Assembly: GCA_024640585.1 (NCBI GenBank)
Contig: JAHEEQ010000101.1
Span: 1 to 7,592, forward strand
Length of the DNA: 7,592 nucleotides
Source: Micrococcales bacterium
GTDB taxonomy: Bacteria; Actinomycetota; Actinomycetes; S36-B12; UBA5976
Direction of reading: 5' to 3'
Under the pieces are notes generated by a model. That model was not told the origin of the DNA. It did not search any database and was given only the letters and a program-made list of their open reading frames with translations. This document shows positions 1-5,871 of the stretch, one piece after another (positions within the stretch are counted from its first letter, which is position 1; the number at the start of each line of letters is the position of its first letter). The position numbers were made by a program, and so were the translations under genes.

Positions 1-133
1 TGGCTTCATTGCTTCTAGCGATAGCGCACCCATCGTTGTTGCTCAAGACCACAACAGGGCGGTCACGCAAGTCAGGACGAAAGACCCGCTCGCAGCTCAC
101 ATAGAAGTTGTTTCCATCGACCAGCGCGTACAT
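1..133 (-). CDS. umuC: UmuC, DNA polymerase V catalytic subunit (N-terminal fragment, cut by window edge)
   Basis: The first 44 codons of a Y-family translesion polymerase are visible, starting [18 protein letters not shown] and continuing through [20 protein letters not shown]. This is the classic UmuC/DinB start: the D of ALVDGNNFY is a palm-domain metal-binding aspartate, and SNNDGC(A/V)IARS is a UmuC signature. In the known system UmuC joins two processed UmuD' molecules to form Pol V, which copies past DNA lesions during the SOS response. The ATG lies 3 nt after the umuD stop codon, so the two genes form one operon and translation is probably coupled; only a weak GAG precedes the start. 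The rest of the gene lies beyond position 1, so intactness cannot be judged. Confidence 0.95.
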   Translation of the reverse strand, partial: MYALVDGNNFYVSCERVFRPDLRDRPVVVLSNNDGCAIARSNEA

Positions 134-136
134 GGC

Positions 137-565
137 TCAACACTTGTGCTGGAGGATTGAGGCCACCACAACACCCCAAATCTCAAGTGTCTGTCCATCC
201 TTAGGGGTTATGTCGGGATATGTGCTGTTGGCAGCTTTGAGGCGTATGCGGCCAGCACGTTGCACAAAGTATTTGCACAGGTATTCGTTATCAATGCATG
301 CGACCACCACATGGCCATTGCGGGGTTGAATGGCTTTGTCCACCAGTACCACCGAGCCATCCATGATGCCCGCATCTTTCATGGAGTCACCGCGCACCCG
401 AAGCATGAACGTGGCTTGGGGGTGTTTGATGAGTTGCTCCATTAGGTCTAAGCGTGTGACAGCATGGTCTTCCGCGGGTGATGGAAATCCTGCTTGAACA
501 CTCGTTTGGATTGCTTGAACAAACAACGAATGAGGAATGACTTGTATAGGGATTGATTTGCTCAT
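137..565 (-). CDS. umuD: UmuD, self-cleaving SOS mutagenesis subunit
   Basis: A 142-aa protein of normal UmuD length. The self-cleavage site is visible as Ala25-Gly26 in QAGFPSPAEDH (E. coli has Cys-Gly). The peptidase S24 nucleophile is Ser61 in GDSMKDAGI, and the general base is Lys98 in EYLCKYF. Activated RecA triggers cleavage of the N-terminal tail; UmuD' then pairs with UmuC as Pol V. The start MSKSIPIQ was chosen because it matches UmuD N-termini and lies just after the LexA box; an in-frame ATG 18 codons upstream (619) would put the operator inside the gene. No Shine-Dalgarno sequence precedes the chosen ATG, because the LexA box occupies that space, so the message may be leaderless or nearly so. 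umuC follows after 3 nt. Confidence 0.95.
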   Translation of the reverse strand: MSKSIPIQVIPHSLFVQAIQTSVQAGFPSPAEDHAVTRLDLMEQLIKHPQATFMLRVRGDSMKDAGIMDGSVVLVDKAIQPRNGHVVVACIDNEYLCKYFVQRAGRIRLKAANSTYPDITPKDGQTLEIWGVVVASILQHKC

Positions 566-585
566 ATCTGTATATGCATACAGTA
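566..585. promoter_or_regulatory. LexA (SOS) box between umuD and the divergent operon
   Basis: The core CTGTATATGCATACAG (568-583) is a perfect CTGT-N8-ACAG palindrome with an AT-rich centre, nearly the E. coli LexA consensus. It ends 2 bp before the umuD ATG, so LexA would block umuDC transcription until DNA damage. The 98-bp intergenic region is shared with the plus-strand operon starting at 664, so one operator could in principle affect both directions. A weak plus-strand -10-like TATAAG at 599-604 lies just beyond the box. Control of umuDC is well supported by family knowledge; control of the other side is inference. Confidence 0.93.
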
Positions 586-663
586 CCATAATCATGGTTA
601 TAAGATGAATCAGAATCAAAAAAGTAACCCACCAAGCCAGATAAGATTTTCTAATTAAAAAGA

Positions 664-1701
664 ATGCAAATTGATTTATTTACACCGTGTGTTGAACCTT
701 CACGACAGCACCCAATCTTCAAGATGCTGCTGGAAGAGGTGAATGCCCCAGAACGAGCTGTAATCAGTCAGTGGGCCGAAGGCTTTTTGGATCGTGACGG
801 GAAATTTATTCAGGAGTTTCAGCTAACGTTTGAGTCGGGATTTTGGGAGTTGTATTTGCATGCCGTTTTGAAAATGCTAGGCATGCAGATAGATATGACG
901 GTTAGTTCGCCCGATTTCGTGATTACGGCACCTAGTCGCATGTCGCTTGAGGCAACTATTGCAGCTCCAGCAATTGGAGGGAAGCCTGCATATGGTTACA
1001 GCTTGGAAGACATGCCAAACGACTTTACAGAATTCAACATTCAGTCGACGCTGAGAATTTGCAATAGCTTCGATTCAAAATTTAGGCGCTATCAGAATCA
1101 CTACTCTTTGAACTCAAGCATCAAGAGCAATCCGTACGTTATTGGGATTGGTGCATTTGATCGTCCTCTGTCGCATTTTTCTGCTGGACGATCAATTCTT
1201 GCCGCTATTTACGGGCTTTACTATGATGAGGCTGCGACACATCCTGATGCCTCATCTGTTGTCAGCTACAACGTTTCGGCAGCTCCCAAATCAGCCCACA
1301 CCAATGTACCTGTTGGATTGTTTTGTGACGAAACTTATGCAGATGTGTCTGCCGTACTGTACAGCTCGCTAGCAACATGGGGCAAACTAAGAGCCTTGTC
1401 AGACAATCCCTCAGGTCTGCATGTGTTCAAGACATTGCATACGAACGAAAGTGGATTGTTTCCTATTGTTAGGACTCAGTCAAAAAGTCAGTACCAAGAA
1501 AATTTACTTGATGGCTTGTATGTTCTGCACAATCCATTTGCAAAAAAACCGCTTCCAATTGGGGCGTTTTCACATCCTAGGATAAAAGAAATTTATGTTT
1601 CCTCTAGTGGTGAATTAGAAGTGAAAGCTCCTAAAGATTTTCTATTGGTGCGAACAGTTGCAACGGTAATCTCTCAGAACTCCTATGTTTCCAAACTATG
1701 A
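664..1701 (+). CDS. Unrecognised 345-aa protein, first gene of a putative defence operon; possible degenerate PD-(D/E)XK fold
   Basis: I do not recognise this protein with certainty. It has no signal peptide or membrane segment and looks cytoplasmic. Residues 48-100 contain a helix-rich FESGFWELYLHAVLKMLG, then SPDFVI, then SLEATIA. This spacing (E62, D84, E96-x-T98) is reminiscent of the restriction-endonuclease fold, but the catalytic lysine of ExK would be threonine, so it may be inactive, divergent or something else. The later stretch FRRYQNHY (140-147) followed by the strand-like PYVIGIGAFD (157-166) also fits that fold. A short purine run (AAAAAGA) directly precedes the ATG. Its last codons overlap the next gene (ATGA at 1698-1701), so the two products are probably made together and work together, perhaps as specificity or effector partner for the ATPase-nuclease. 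Confidence 0.8.
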   Translation: MQIDLFTPCVEPSRQHPIFKMLLEEVNAPERAVISQWAEGFLDRDGKFIQEFQLTFESGFWELYLHAVLKMLGMQIDMTVSSPDFVITAPSRMSLEATIAAPAIGGKPAYGYSLEDMPNDFTEFNIQSTLRICNSFDSKFRRYQNHYSLNSSIKSNPYVIGIGAFDRPLSHFSAGRSILAAIYGLYYDEAATHPDASSVVSYNVSAAPKSAHTNVPVGLFCDETYADVSAVLYSSLATWGKLRALSDNPSGLHVFKTLHTNESGLFPIVRTQSKSQYQENLLDGLYVLHNPFAKKPLPIGAFSHPRIKEIYVSSSGELEVKAPKDFLLVRTVATVISQNSYVSKL

Positions 1702-3689
1702 CAAGTAATCAAAAAATTGTTGGTAGCACCCTGATTAACACTGAGGGCATCAAAAAACACTTTAAGAATATTGAGCCTTGGAAAGCAATCGCGGAGTTAG
1801 TCTGGAATGGTTTTGATGCTGGCGCCACTGTTGTGAATGTTCAACTACATGAAAATGACTTGAATGGTGTGGTTTGCATAACTGTTGTTGATAACGGTTC
1901 TGGTATCGATTTGAGTTCGCATGAAGATACCTTTGGCCGGTTTAACGATTCACGCAAAAAGAATGATGCAAATTTGCACGGTGCAAATGGAAGAGGGCGT
2001 CTTGCGTTCCATCGTCTTTGTGCGAGTGCTGTGTGGTATTCGAACTCTGCAAACGGTGCGGTAAAAATTGCGATCGACTCAAGCACAATTAAAGACTATT
2101 CAGGCGTCCCTATTGCGACGTCAGAACTACCCTCCCTGTTGAGCGAGCAATCAACTGGGACTCTAGTTGAACTTCAAAAAATTTACGATGGACTGGTGAG
2201 TGCTCAGCAACTCGAAACTCATTTTCAAACTGAGTTTGGTTGGTACTTAGCTTTCAATGAACAGAAGAAACTTCGTATCAATGGAAGTGAAATTGATCTT
2301 CCTGCGCACACAGCAAAAGAGTTTTCGCTTACTGTGGACGGATTTATGTTTGAGGGTTCAGTTATTGTTTGGCACGATAAACCCAATTCAGAAAAAAGTT
2401 ATGCCTATGTCATCGATAGTGATGGAAAGTGCGTCGGGCGTCGACTCAGTGCTTTTAATCACAAAGGACCTTTTCACAGCAGTGCTTACGTGAAATCAGA
2501 TTGGGCGAATAATTTTTCTTCTGACGGCCCAAGCATCACGCACCCTGATGCTGTTGGATTTGAATCAGACATCTGGCGAAAAGTATGGAAAGAGGTTACG
2601 CGTATAACTCACGAGTTGTATGTAAATTTTCTGAGTAGTCAGTTTGAGAAGGAAATCTCTAGCTATGTAACAGATGGAATTTTTCCAACTTACGCTGGAT
2701 TAGACCCACAGTACAAAGTGTGGCGATTTGAAAATACAAAGAGAATTCTTCGTGCAATCTATGAGGCAGACCCAATTGCATTAGGTTCGCTTAATAAAAA
2801 GCAAAAAAAACTAATTGTGAGACTATTAGATAAGCTTGCTATCTCCAATGAAAATGATGCAATATTTGATGTGTTGAATAGTGTGTTGGAGTTGAGTCCA
2901 GAAGCTGTTGAAACCTTTGCGAGCCAGTTAAAGCGAACGACACTTGAAAACATTATTTCCACTATTGAGATTCTTCAAAAGCGCTCGGATGTAATTGATG
3001 GTCTTCGCGTCATCATGAATGACCACTACACAGAAGTTCTCGAAACTCCTGACCTTCAAAGCATCATTGAAAACAATACGTGGCTGTTTGGTCACCAGTA
3101 CGAAACGCTTGGGGCAGAGGAAGACAGTTTTACAAAAATTGCAAAAAACTTACGCCAGAAATTGAAATCAATTGATGATATTGATGAGCACGATTTAGAT
3201 GCGGAGGATGTTGTCCACATTGATGGAGCTAAGAGACAAACGGATTTGTTTCTTGTGAGACAAATTCCATCTTTCGATTCGTTTGGTAACCAAATTTATC
3301 GTTGCGTAATCATTGAGATAAAACGTCCTAGCATTTCACTCAACAAGAAGCATTTACGTCAGTTAGATGACTATGCCGATATTGTTAAAGACCATCCTGA
3401 TTTCAATAGCGCAAGAATGCACTTTGATTTGATTTTGATAGGCCGAAAAATCTCATCATTTGATAAAGAGATTGGAAGCCGTTTACACAATCAACTAAGT
3501 AAAGGTCAGATGGGGTTGGTGAGTGAGGATGAGCGAATGAAACGTTACGTTCTGAATTGGTACACATTACTTGATGGCTTGAAACTCTCTAATCAGACGA
3601 TGCTAAATGCCCTGCAATTAAAAAGAGAAAATTTGTCCGCAATCACTAAAGATGAACTTCTGACCGGTCTTCAAGTTTCGAGTATTTAG
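1698..3689 (+). CDS. GHKL (MORC/MutL-like) ATPase fused to a Shedu-like PD-(D/E)XK nuclease; candidate anti-phage effector
   Basis: A 663-aa two-domain protein. Residues about 8-160 carry the GHKL ATPase motifs: the N-box ELVWNGFDAGA (33-43, with E33, N37, D40), G1 DNGSGI (65-70), the lid glycines GANGRGR (95-101), and a G3-like STGTLVEL (152-159). Residues about 160-310 resemble the transducer region of MutL, MORC and Hsp90 proteins. A helical linker (about 340-450) leads to a C-terminal nuclease-like domain: IIENNTWLFG (456-465), TDLFLV with D516, and VIIEIKRP with E540-x-K542, then RQLDDYAD (554-561). This order matches DUF4263/Shedu-type nucleases. The likely role is ATP-dependent clamping on DNA coupled to cleavage, as in MutL or prokaryotic paraMORC proteins linked to restriction systems; that role is inferred. 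The ATG overlaps the upstream stop and has no evident Shine-Dalgarno, implying translational coupling. Confidence 0.88.
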   Translation: MTSNQKIVGSTLINTEGIKKHFKNIEPWKAIAELVWNGFDAGATVVNVQLHENDLNGVVCITVVDNGSGIDLSSHEDTFGRFNDSRKKNDANLHGANGRGRLAFHRLCASAVWYSNSANGAVKIAIDSSTIKDYSGVPIATSELPSLLSEQSTGTLVELQKIYDGLVSAQQLETHFQTEFGWYLAFNEQKKLRINGSEIDLPAHTAKEFSLTVDGFMFEGSVIVWHDKPNSEKSYAYVIDSDGKCVGRRLSAFNHKGPFHSSAYVKSDWANNFSSDGPSITHPDAVGFESDIWRKVWKEVTRITHELYVNFLSSQFEKEISSYVTDGIFPTYAGLDPQYKVWRFENTKRILRAIYEADPIALGSLNKKQKKLIVRLLDKLAISNENDAIFDVLNSVLELSPEAVETFASQLKRTTLENIISTIEILQKRSDVIDGLRVIMNDHYTEVLETPDLQSIIENNTWLFGHQYETLGAEEDSFTKIAKNLRQKLKSIDDIDEHDLDAEDVVHIDGAKRQTDLFLVRQIPSFDSFGNQIYRCVIIEIKRPSISLNKKHLRQLDDYADIVKDHPDFNSARMHFDLILIGRKISSFDKEIGSRLHNQLSKGQMGLVSEDERMKRYVLNWYTLLDGLKLSNQTMLNALQLKRENLSAITKDELLTGLQVSSI

Positions 3690-3690
3690 C

Positions 3691-3711
3691 TATAATTTCA
3701 CAATGTGAAAT
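3691..3711 (+). promoter_or_regulatory. -10 box with perfect 17-bp palindromic operator upstream of the terminase-like gene
   Basis: A consensus -10 hexamer TATAAT sits at 3691-3696, directly after the stop codon of the nuclease gene. It overlaps ATTTCACAATGTGAAAT (3695-3711), a perfect palindrome with 8-bp arms around a single central A. No good -35 hexamer is visible at 16-18 bp. The palindrome covers the expected transcription start, the usual place for a repressor operator. Odd-centred palindromes of the TTTC-N-CAATG-N-GAAA type resemble IclR-family sites of betaproteobacteria, but that assignment is only a guess. Confidence 0.5.
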
Positions 3712-3723
3712 ATGGTGGCGAAT

Positions 3724-3993
3724 ATGGCATTAGGCAGAAAAACAGGTGGACGGGAAAAGGGCACACCCAATAAAAAAACTCAAGCGTTAATCGAAAAGCT
3801 TGATGCTTTGGGTTGTGACCCAGTTGAGGGCATGGCAAACATCGCTATGGATGAGGGCAACCCGCCAGAACTGCGAGGTCGAATGTACGCAGAGCTAGCC
3901 CAGTATTTGTATCCAAAACGAAGGGCCACTGAAATCAAAACGGATGACGGTCCAAGAGTTGTTTTCCAAATTGATTGTGACCCATTGCCTTAA
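3724..3993 (+). CDS. Small phage-type protein resembling terminase small subunits
   Basis: An 89-aa basic protein beginning MALGRKTGGREKGTPNKKT. The GRKTGGRxKGTPNK opening, followed by LGCDPVEGMANIAMDEGNPPELRGRMYAELAQYLYPKR, is a pattern I associate with small phage proteins encoded just before large terminase genes; such proteins recognise packaging sites on DNA. The start at 3724 was chosen because GGTGG lies about 7 nt upstream; the in-frame ATG at 3712 has no ribosome site and lies next to the palindrome. No large terminase or capsid gene is present here. The gene follows the nuclease by 34 bp but appears to have its own -10 box and operator. It may be a phage remnant, a packaging-hijack gene of a satellite, or an unrelated DNA-binding protein using the same N-terminal motif. 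Confidence 0.75.
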   Translation: MALGRKTGGREKGTPNKKTQALIEKLDALGCDPVEGMANIAMDEGNPPELRGRMYAELAQYLYPKRRATEIKTDDGPRVVFQIDCDPLP

Positions 3994-4030
3994 CGTGTCT
4001 AACTTAGATGTGAATAGACCACCCCCACTG

Positions 4031-4062
4031 AAAACAAAAAAGAGAGGGTTCGCTTGCGAACC
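4031..4062 (-). terminator. Rho-independent terminator for the 4153-5684 minus-strand genes
   Basis: On the minus strand a 7-bp GC-rich hairpin (GGTTCGC / GCGAACC, arms 4056-4062 and 4047-4053, AA between) is followed by CTCTCTTTTTTGTTTT (complement of 4031-4046). This is a hairpin plus T-tract about 90 bp past the stop of the 400-aa gene. It is in the right orientation to end that transcript before it runs into the convergent plus-strand genes. The strict loop is only 2 nt, so the innermost pairs would open. Confidence 0.65.
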
Positions 4063-4082
4063 TACATGTCTTTGAATCCTTA

Positions 4083-4142
4083 AACTCTTGAACTCTTGAA
4101 GTAGACAAAAGCCGCGCAAAGCCTTGTCTGGCTTCTGTTTAC
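4083..4142. repeat. Tandem 8-bp repeat and imperfect inverted repeat in the convergent intergenic region
   Basis: AACTCTTG occurs twice in tandem at 4083-4098. Immediately after it is an imperfect inverted repeat: GTAGACAAAAGCC (4101-4113) against GGCTTCTGTTTAC (4130-4142), pairing at 11 of 13 positions around a 16-nt loop. A shorter alternative hairpin AAGCC / GGCTT lies inside. It could terminate the plus-strand transcript, since it follows the terminase-like gene, although the T-run after the stem is poor. No gene was found between 3994 and 4152. Confidence 0.4.
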
Positions 4143-4152
4143 TCTGTAAAAG

Positions 4153-5355
4153 CTAGGTGCAGTCAGGGTTTGCAGGGAGCTTCATTTGTTGTAATTTATG
4201 AACATAAGCGATGGTCAGTTTGCTTAAACGTTGGCGACCTTTGATGTTTTCCTCATTTGCAGGCCAATGCCTAACGCGCAGTTGTTCCATCACACAAGCT
4301 CTTTCCATTAATGAATCATTGATGATGTAACGATAACGTCCACTGCCGATATAAGTCGCAGCGCCAGTCTGACTATCAAACTCGAAGTCAGTTCCAGAAT
4401 GCGCGTCCATTGCTCCAGTTCGCCAACCTGCTCTATGAACTTCATCTTGTGCATGCAATTCATAGTCCCTTGCCCAAGCATCATTGACATATAACGTCGC
4501 CAACGGTGTTGCCTTACGGCCAACGAATTTATTGGTGGGGTCTTTATCCCATATGGTTAAACAGCGGTATATCAGTCGAAGGCGTTGCAGTGTGGCGATA
4601 GCACCCCAGAACCGCTTAGTCAATTCATCTTGCGTTGATACATTGAGAATCATCTCTTCCATGAACTCAATATAGGAGGTGTCTTTTTCCTCTCCCTGTA
4701 TGGTTATCAATGAGCTGTCAGTGTTAGGAACGTCAACAACTGGTGGTGGAAGTTCATCGTTTTCTTCAATTTTGTGAAAGACTTGATGCCAACACCTTGG
4801 ATGAACACCAGCCCATTCGCCAAAATCTTGCTCTTGCATAAGTCGAAGGAAAACCAAGATGGCGTCTATCAAGGCTTGTGACTTTCCACAGTTGGCGGTG
4901 ACTGTGATTTCATCAGCTAGTCGATACAAAGTCGGCTTAGATTTAGTGGCATAACCATCCAAAAATTCTCGCGATATCGCAATGTCTGGGGAATCGTCAT
5001 TGATTACCCAGCGTGGCTGATTCTTTTTGGGTTGTTGTGATTGCTGTGAATCTGGATTAAAAGGGGAAATAAAACCGTTTCTGTGGAGCCAGTCGAAAGC
5101 GTGTTGTGCCGCACGGTATCCCATGCCTGTTCTGTCTTTGACGCTTTTTGCTCCGTGTGTAGAAACACGTGGAATTTTTCGACCATTCACGCCGCCACAC
5201 AAAACCATGTAAGCCATGATGTCGTTGTGACTTCCACCTATCTCTTGAATCAGCGTGAGGCTGTGAAAACCGACTTGAAAGAAACCATCATTTTTCTTAT
5301 TTGAGTCAAGAATTTGCGTGGCATCGAATTCAACGAGTTGAGATTGATTTTGCAT
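4153..5355 (-). CDS. Unrecognised 400-aa winged-helix-like protein, possible replication or regulatory protein of the element
   Basis: I do not recognise the family. Residues about 42-98 (HNDIMAYMVLCGG, then GAKSVKDRTGMGYRAAQHAF and DWLHRNGFI) look like a winged helix-turn-helix: a short scaffold helix, a recognition helix over the YRAAQHAFDWL stretch, and an ending typical of LxxxGFI wings. A second similar helical stretch occurs at 248-270 (RFWGAIATLQRLRLIYRCL). There are no P-loop, primase or relaxase motifs. The start at 5355 was chosen because TTGAGG lies 5 nt upstream and it clears the preceding gene; the longer in-frame start at 5409 would overlap that gene by 43 bp. It lies 11 nt after the AlpA-like gene in the same direction, so the two form an operon. 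That position suggests replication initiation, partition or regulation of the element, which is inference. Confidence 0.8.
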   Translation of the reverse strand: MQNQSQLVEFDATQILDSNKKNDGFFQVGFHSLTLIQEIGGSHNDIMAYMVLCGGVNGRKIPRVSTHGAKSVKDRTGMGYRAAQHAFDWLHRNGFISPFNPDSQQSQQPKKNQPRWVINDDSPDIAISREFLDGYATKSKPTLYRLADEITVTANCGKSQALIDAILVFLRLMQEQDFGEWAGVHPRCWHQVFHKIEENDELPPPVVDVPNTDSSLITIQGEEKDTSYIEFMEEMILNVSTQDELTKRFWGAIATLQRLRLIYRCLTIWDKDPTNKFVGRKATPLATLYVNDAWARDYELHAQDEVHRAGWRTGAMDAHSGTDFEFDSQTGAATYIGSGRYRYIINDSLMERACVMEQLRVRHWPANEENIKGRQRLSKLTIAYVHKLQQMKLPANPDCT

Positions 5356-5366
5356 ATCGGCCTCAA

Positions 5367-5684
5367 TCACAATGAGTCTACAAAAGCTTTGAGGTCGGAG
5401 ATGCGCCATGCCACTCGTCTATCCGACAAACGAACTGATGCGGGGTATCTTCCGCTCTTCACGCCCTCCAGCCAATTTGAGCGACTCACTTGCATGACTA
5501 TTAAAACTTGAGCCAGTTTCATCAAACCAAAAGAATCATCGGCTGGCAGATTCTTGATACTGCTCTTTCGCACGCATTCAACTTTTGTCTTGAGCTTGAT
5601 GTGATTGCCACTAGTCGCAGAGTGCTCACCTAACCTTGCGAATGTTGATGAAAAATCTTTTGGTGGTGTATCTTTTTCGTCCAT
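5367..5684 (-). CDS. alpA: AlpA-family DNA-binding regulator (excisionase-like)
   Basis: A 105-aa protein whose C-terminal half (about 52-105) is a compact AlpA/MerR-like helix-turn-helix: FGLMKLAQVLIVMQVSRSN, then WLEGVKSGRYPASVRLSDRRVAWRISDLKAFV. The pattern MxLxxVxxxxxxSRSxxxxxxxxGxFPxxxxLxxRxxxWxxxDxxxF is the family's hallmark. The first 50 residues are polar and probably disordered. AlpA proteins of P4-like and related elements activate integrase or act in excision, so it likely controls the neighbouring integrase or the element's switch. A good Shine-Dalgarno AGAGG lies 5 nt before the ATG. The start of the 400-aa gene follows after 11 nt. The leader contains inverted repeats that could hide this ribosome site. 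Confidence 0.9.
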   Translation of the reverse strand: MDEKDTPPKDFSSTFARLGEHSATSGNHIKLKTKVECVRKSSIKNLPADDSFGLMKLAQVLIVMQVSRSNWLEGVKSGRYPASVRLSDRRVAWRISDLKAFVDSL

Positions 5685-5686
5685 AA

Positions 5687-5755
5687 AAACCTCTTTTTCT
5701 GCATCGAATACATCTGCTGTGATGCAGTGAGGTGCATGCTAGGTTGAAGAGGTTT
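5687..5755 (-). promoter_or_regulatory. alpA leader with nested inverted repeats over the Shine-Dalgarno
   Basis: AAGAGGTTT containing the alpA Shine-Dalgarno (complement of 5687-5695) is perfectly complementary to AAACCTCTT (complement of 5747-5755). Nested inside is a second perfect 7-bp pair, CTGCATC / GATGCAG (5699-5705 with 5721-5727). An RNA starting upstream of 5755 could fold so that the ribosome site is paired. A competing reading is a promoter inside the leader: TTGTTC (5759-5764) and TAGCAT (5736-5741) with a 17-bp spacer on the minus strand, in which case the upstream arm is not transcribed and the inner palindrome could be a protein site. Confidence 0.45.
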
Positions 5756-5778
5756 GTAGAACAAGACGACGTATGTGC

Positions 5779-5808
5779 GGTTGGTCGTGGTTAGTAGGGG
5801 TTAGTAGT
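5779..5808. repeat. Three 10-bp helix-phased direct repeats
   Basis: GGTTGGTCGT, GGTTAGTAGG and GGTTAGTAGT stand head to tail with exactly 10-bp spacing, about one DNA helical turn. The last two share nine of ten bases; the first is more diverged. They lie upstream of alpA and after the integrase stop. Such phased repeats are typical of binding sites for excisionases, AlpA-like proteins or replication initiators (iterons), so AlpA or the 400-aa protein are plausible ligands. Confidence 0.5.
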
Positions 5809-5817
5809 TTTTAACAG

Positions 5818-5860
5818 GACAAGGCAGGAAAAAAAAGTTTAATTATTTTCCTGCCCTGTC
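5818..5860. repeat. 15-bp inverted repeat after the integrase gene
   Basis: GACAAGGCAGGAAAA (5818-5832) and TTTTCCTGCCCTGTC (5846-5860) pair at 14 of 15 positions around a 13-nt AT-rich loop, 11 bp beyond the integrase stop. It is placed like a terminator for the integrase, but the A/T tracts are next to the loop and no T-run follows the stem on the minus strand, so it is not a textbook Rho-independent terminator. It could instead be a processing or protein-binding site. Confidence 0.5.
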
Positions 5861-5871
5861 TCATTTATGCA

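Noticed and set aside
566..619. Upstream start for umuD giving an 18-residue longer protein
   Set aside because: It would place the LexA box inside the coding region, and the extra residues (rich in I, L and M) do not resemble UmuD N-termini; the start at 565 aligns with the family.
5356..5409. Longer start of the 400-aa protein at 5409
   Set aside because: It would overlap the alpA reading frame, whereas the ATG at 5355 has TTGAGG at good spacing right after the alpA stop.
5367..5684. alpA and the following gene as a toxin-antitoxin pair
   Set aside because: The AlpA helix-turn-helix signature is clear and the 400-aa downstream protein is too large and unlike any toxin family I recognise.
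5818..5860. 15-bp inverted repeat as a normal integrase terminator
   Set aside because: No T-tract follows the stem on the minus strand; the A/T tracts are at the loop side. It is kept only as an inverted repeat.
4083..5860. CRISPR array or retron-like repeat structure
   Set aside because: The repeats seen are two or three short copies without regular spacers, and no Cas, reverse transcriptase or msr/msd-like partner is present.
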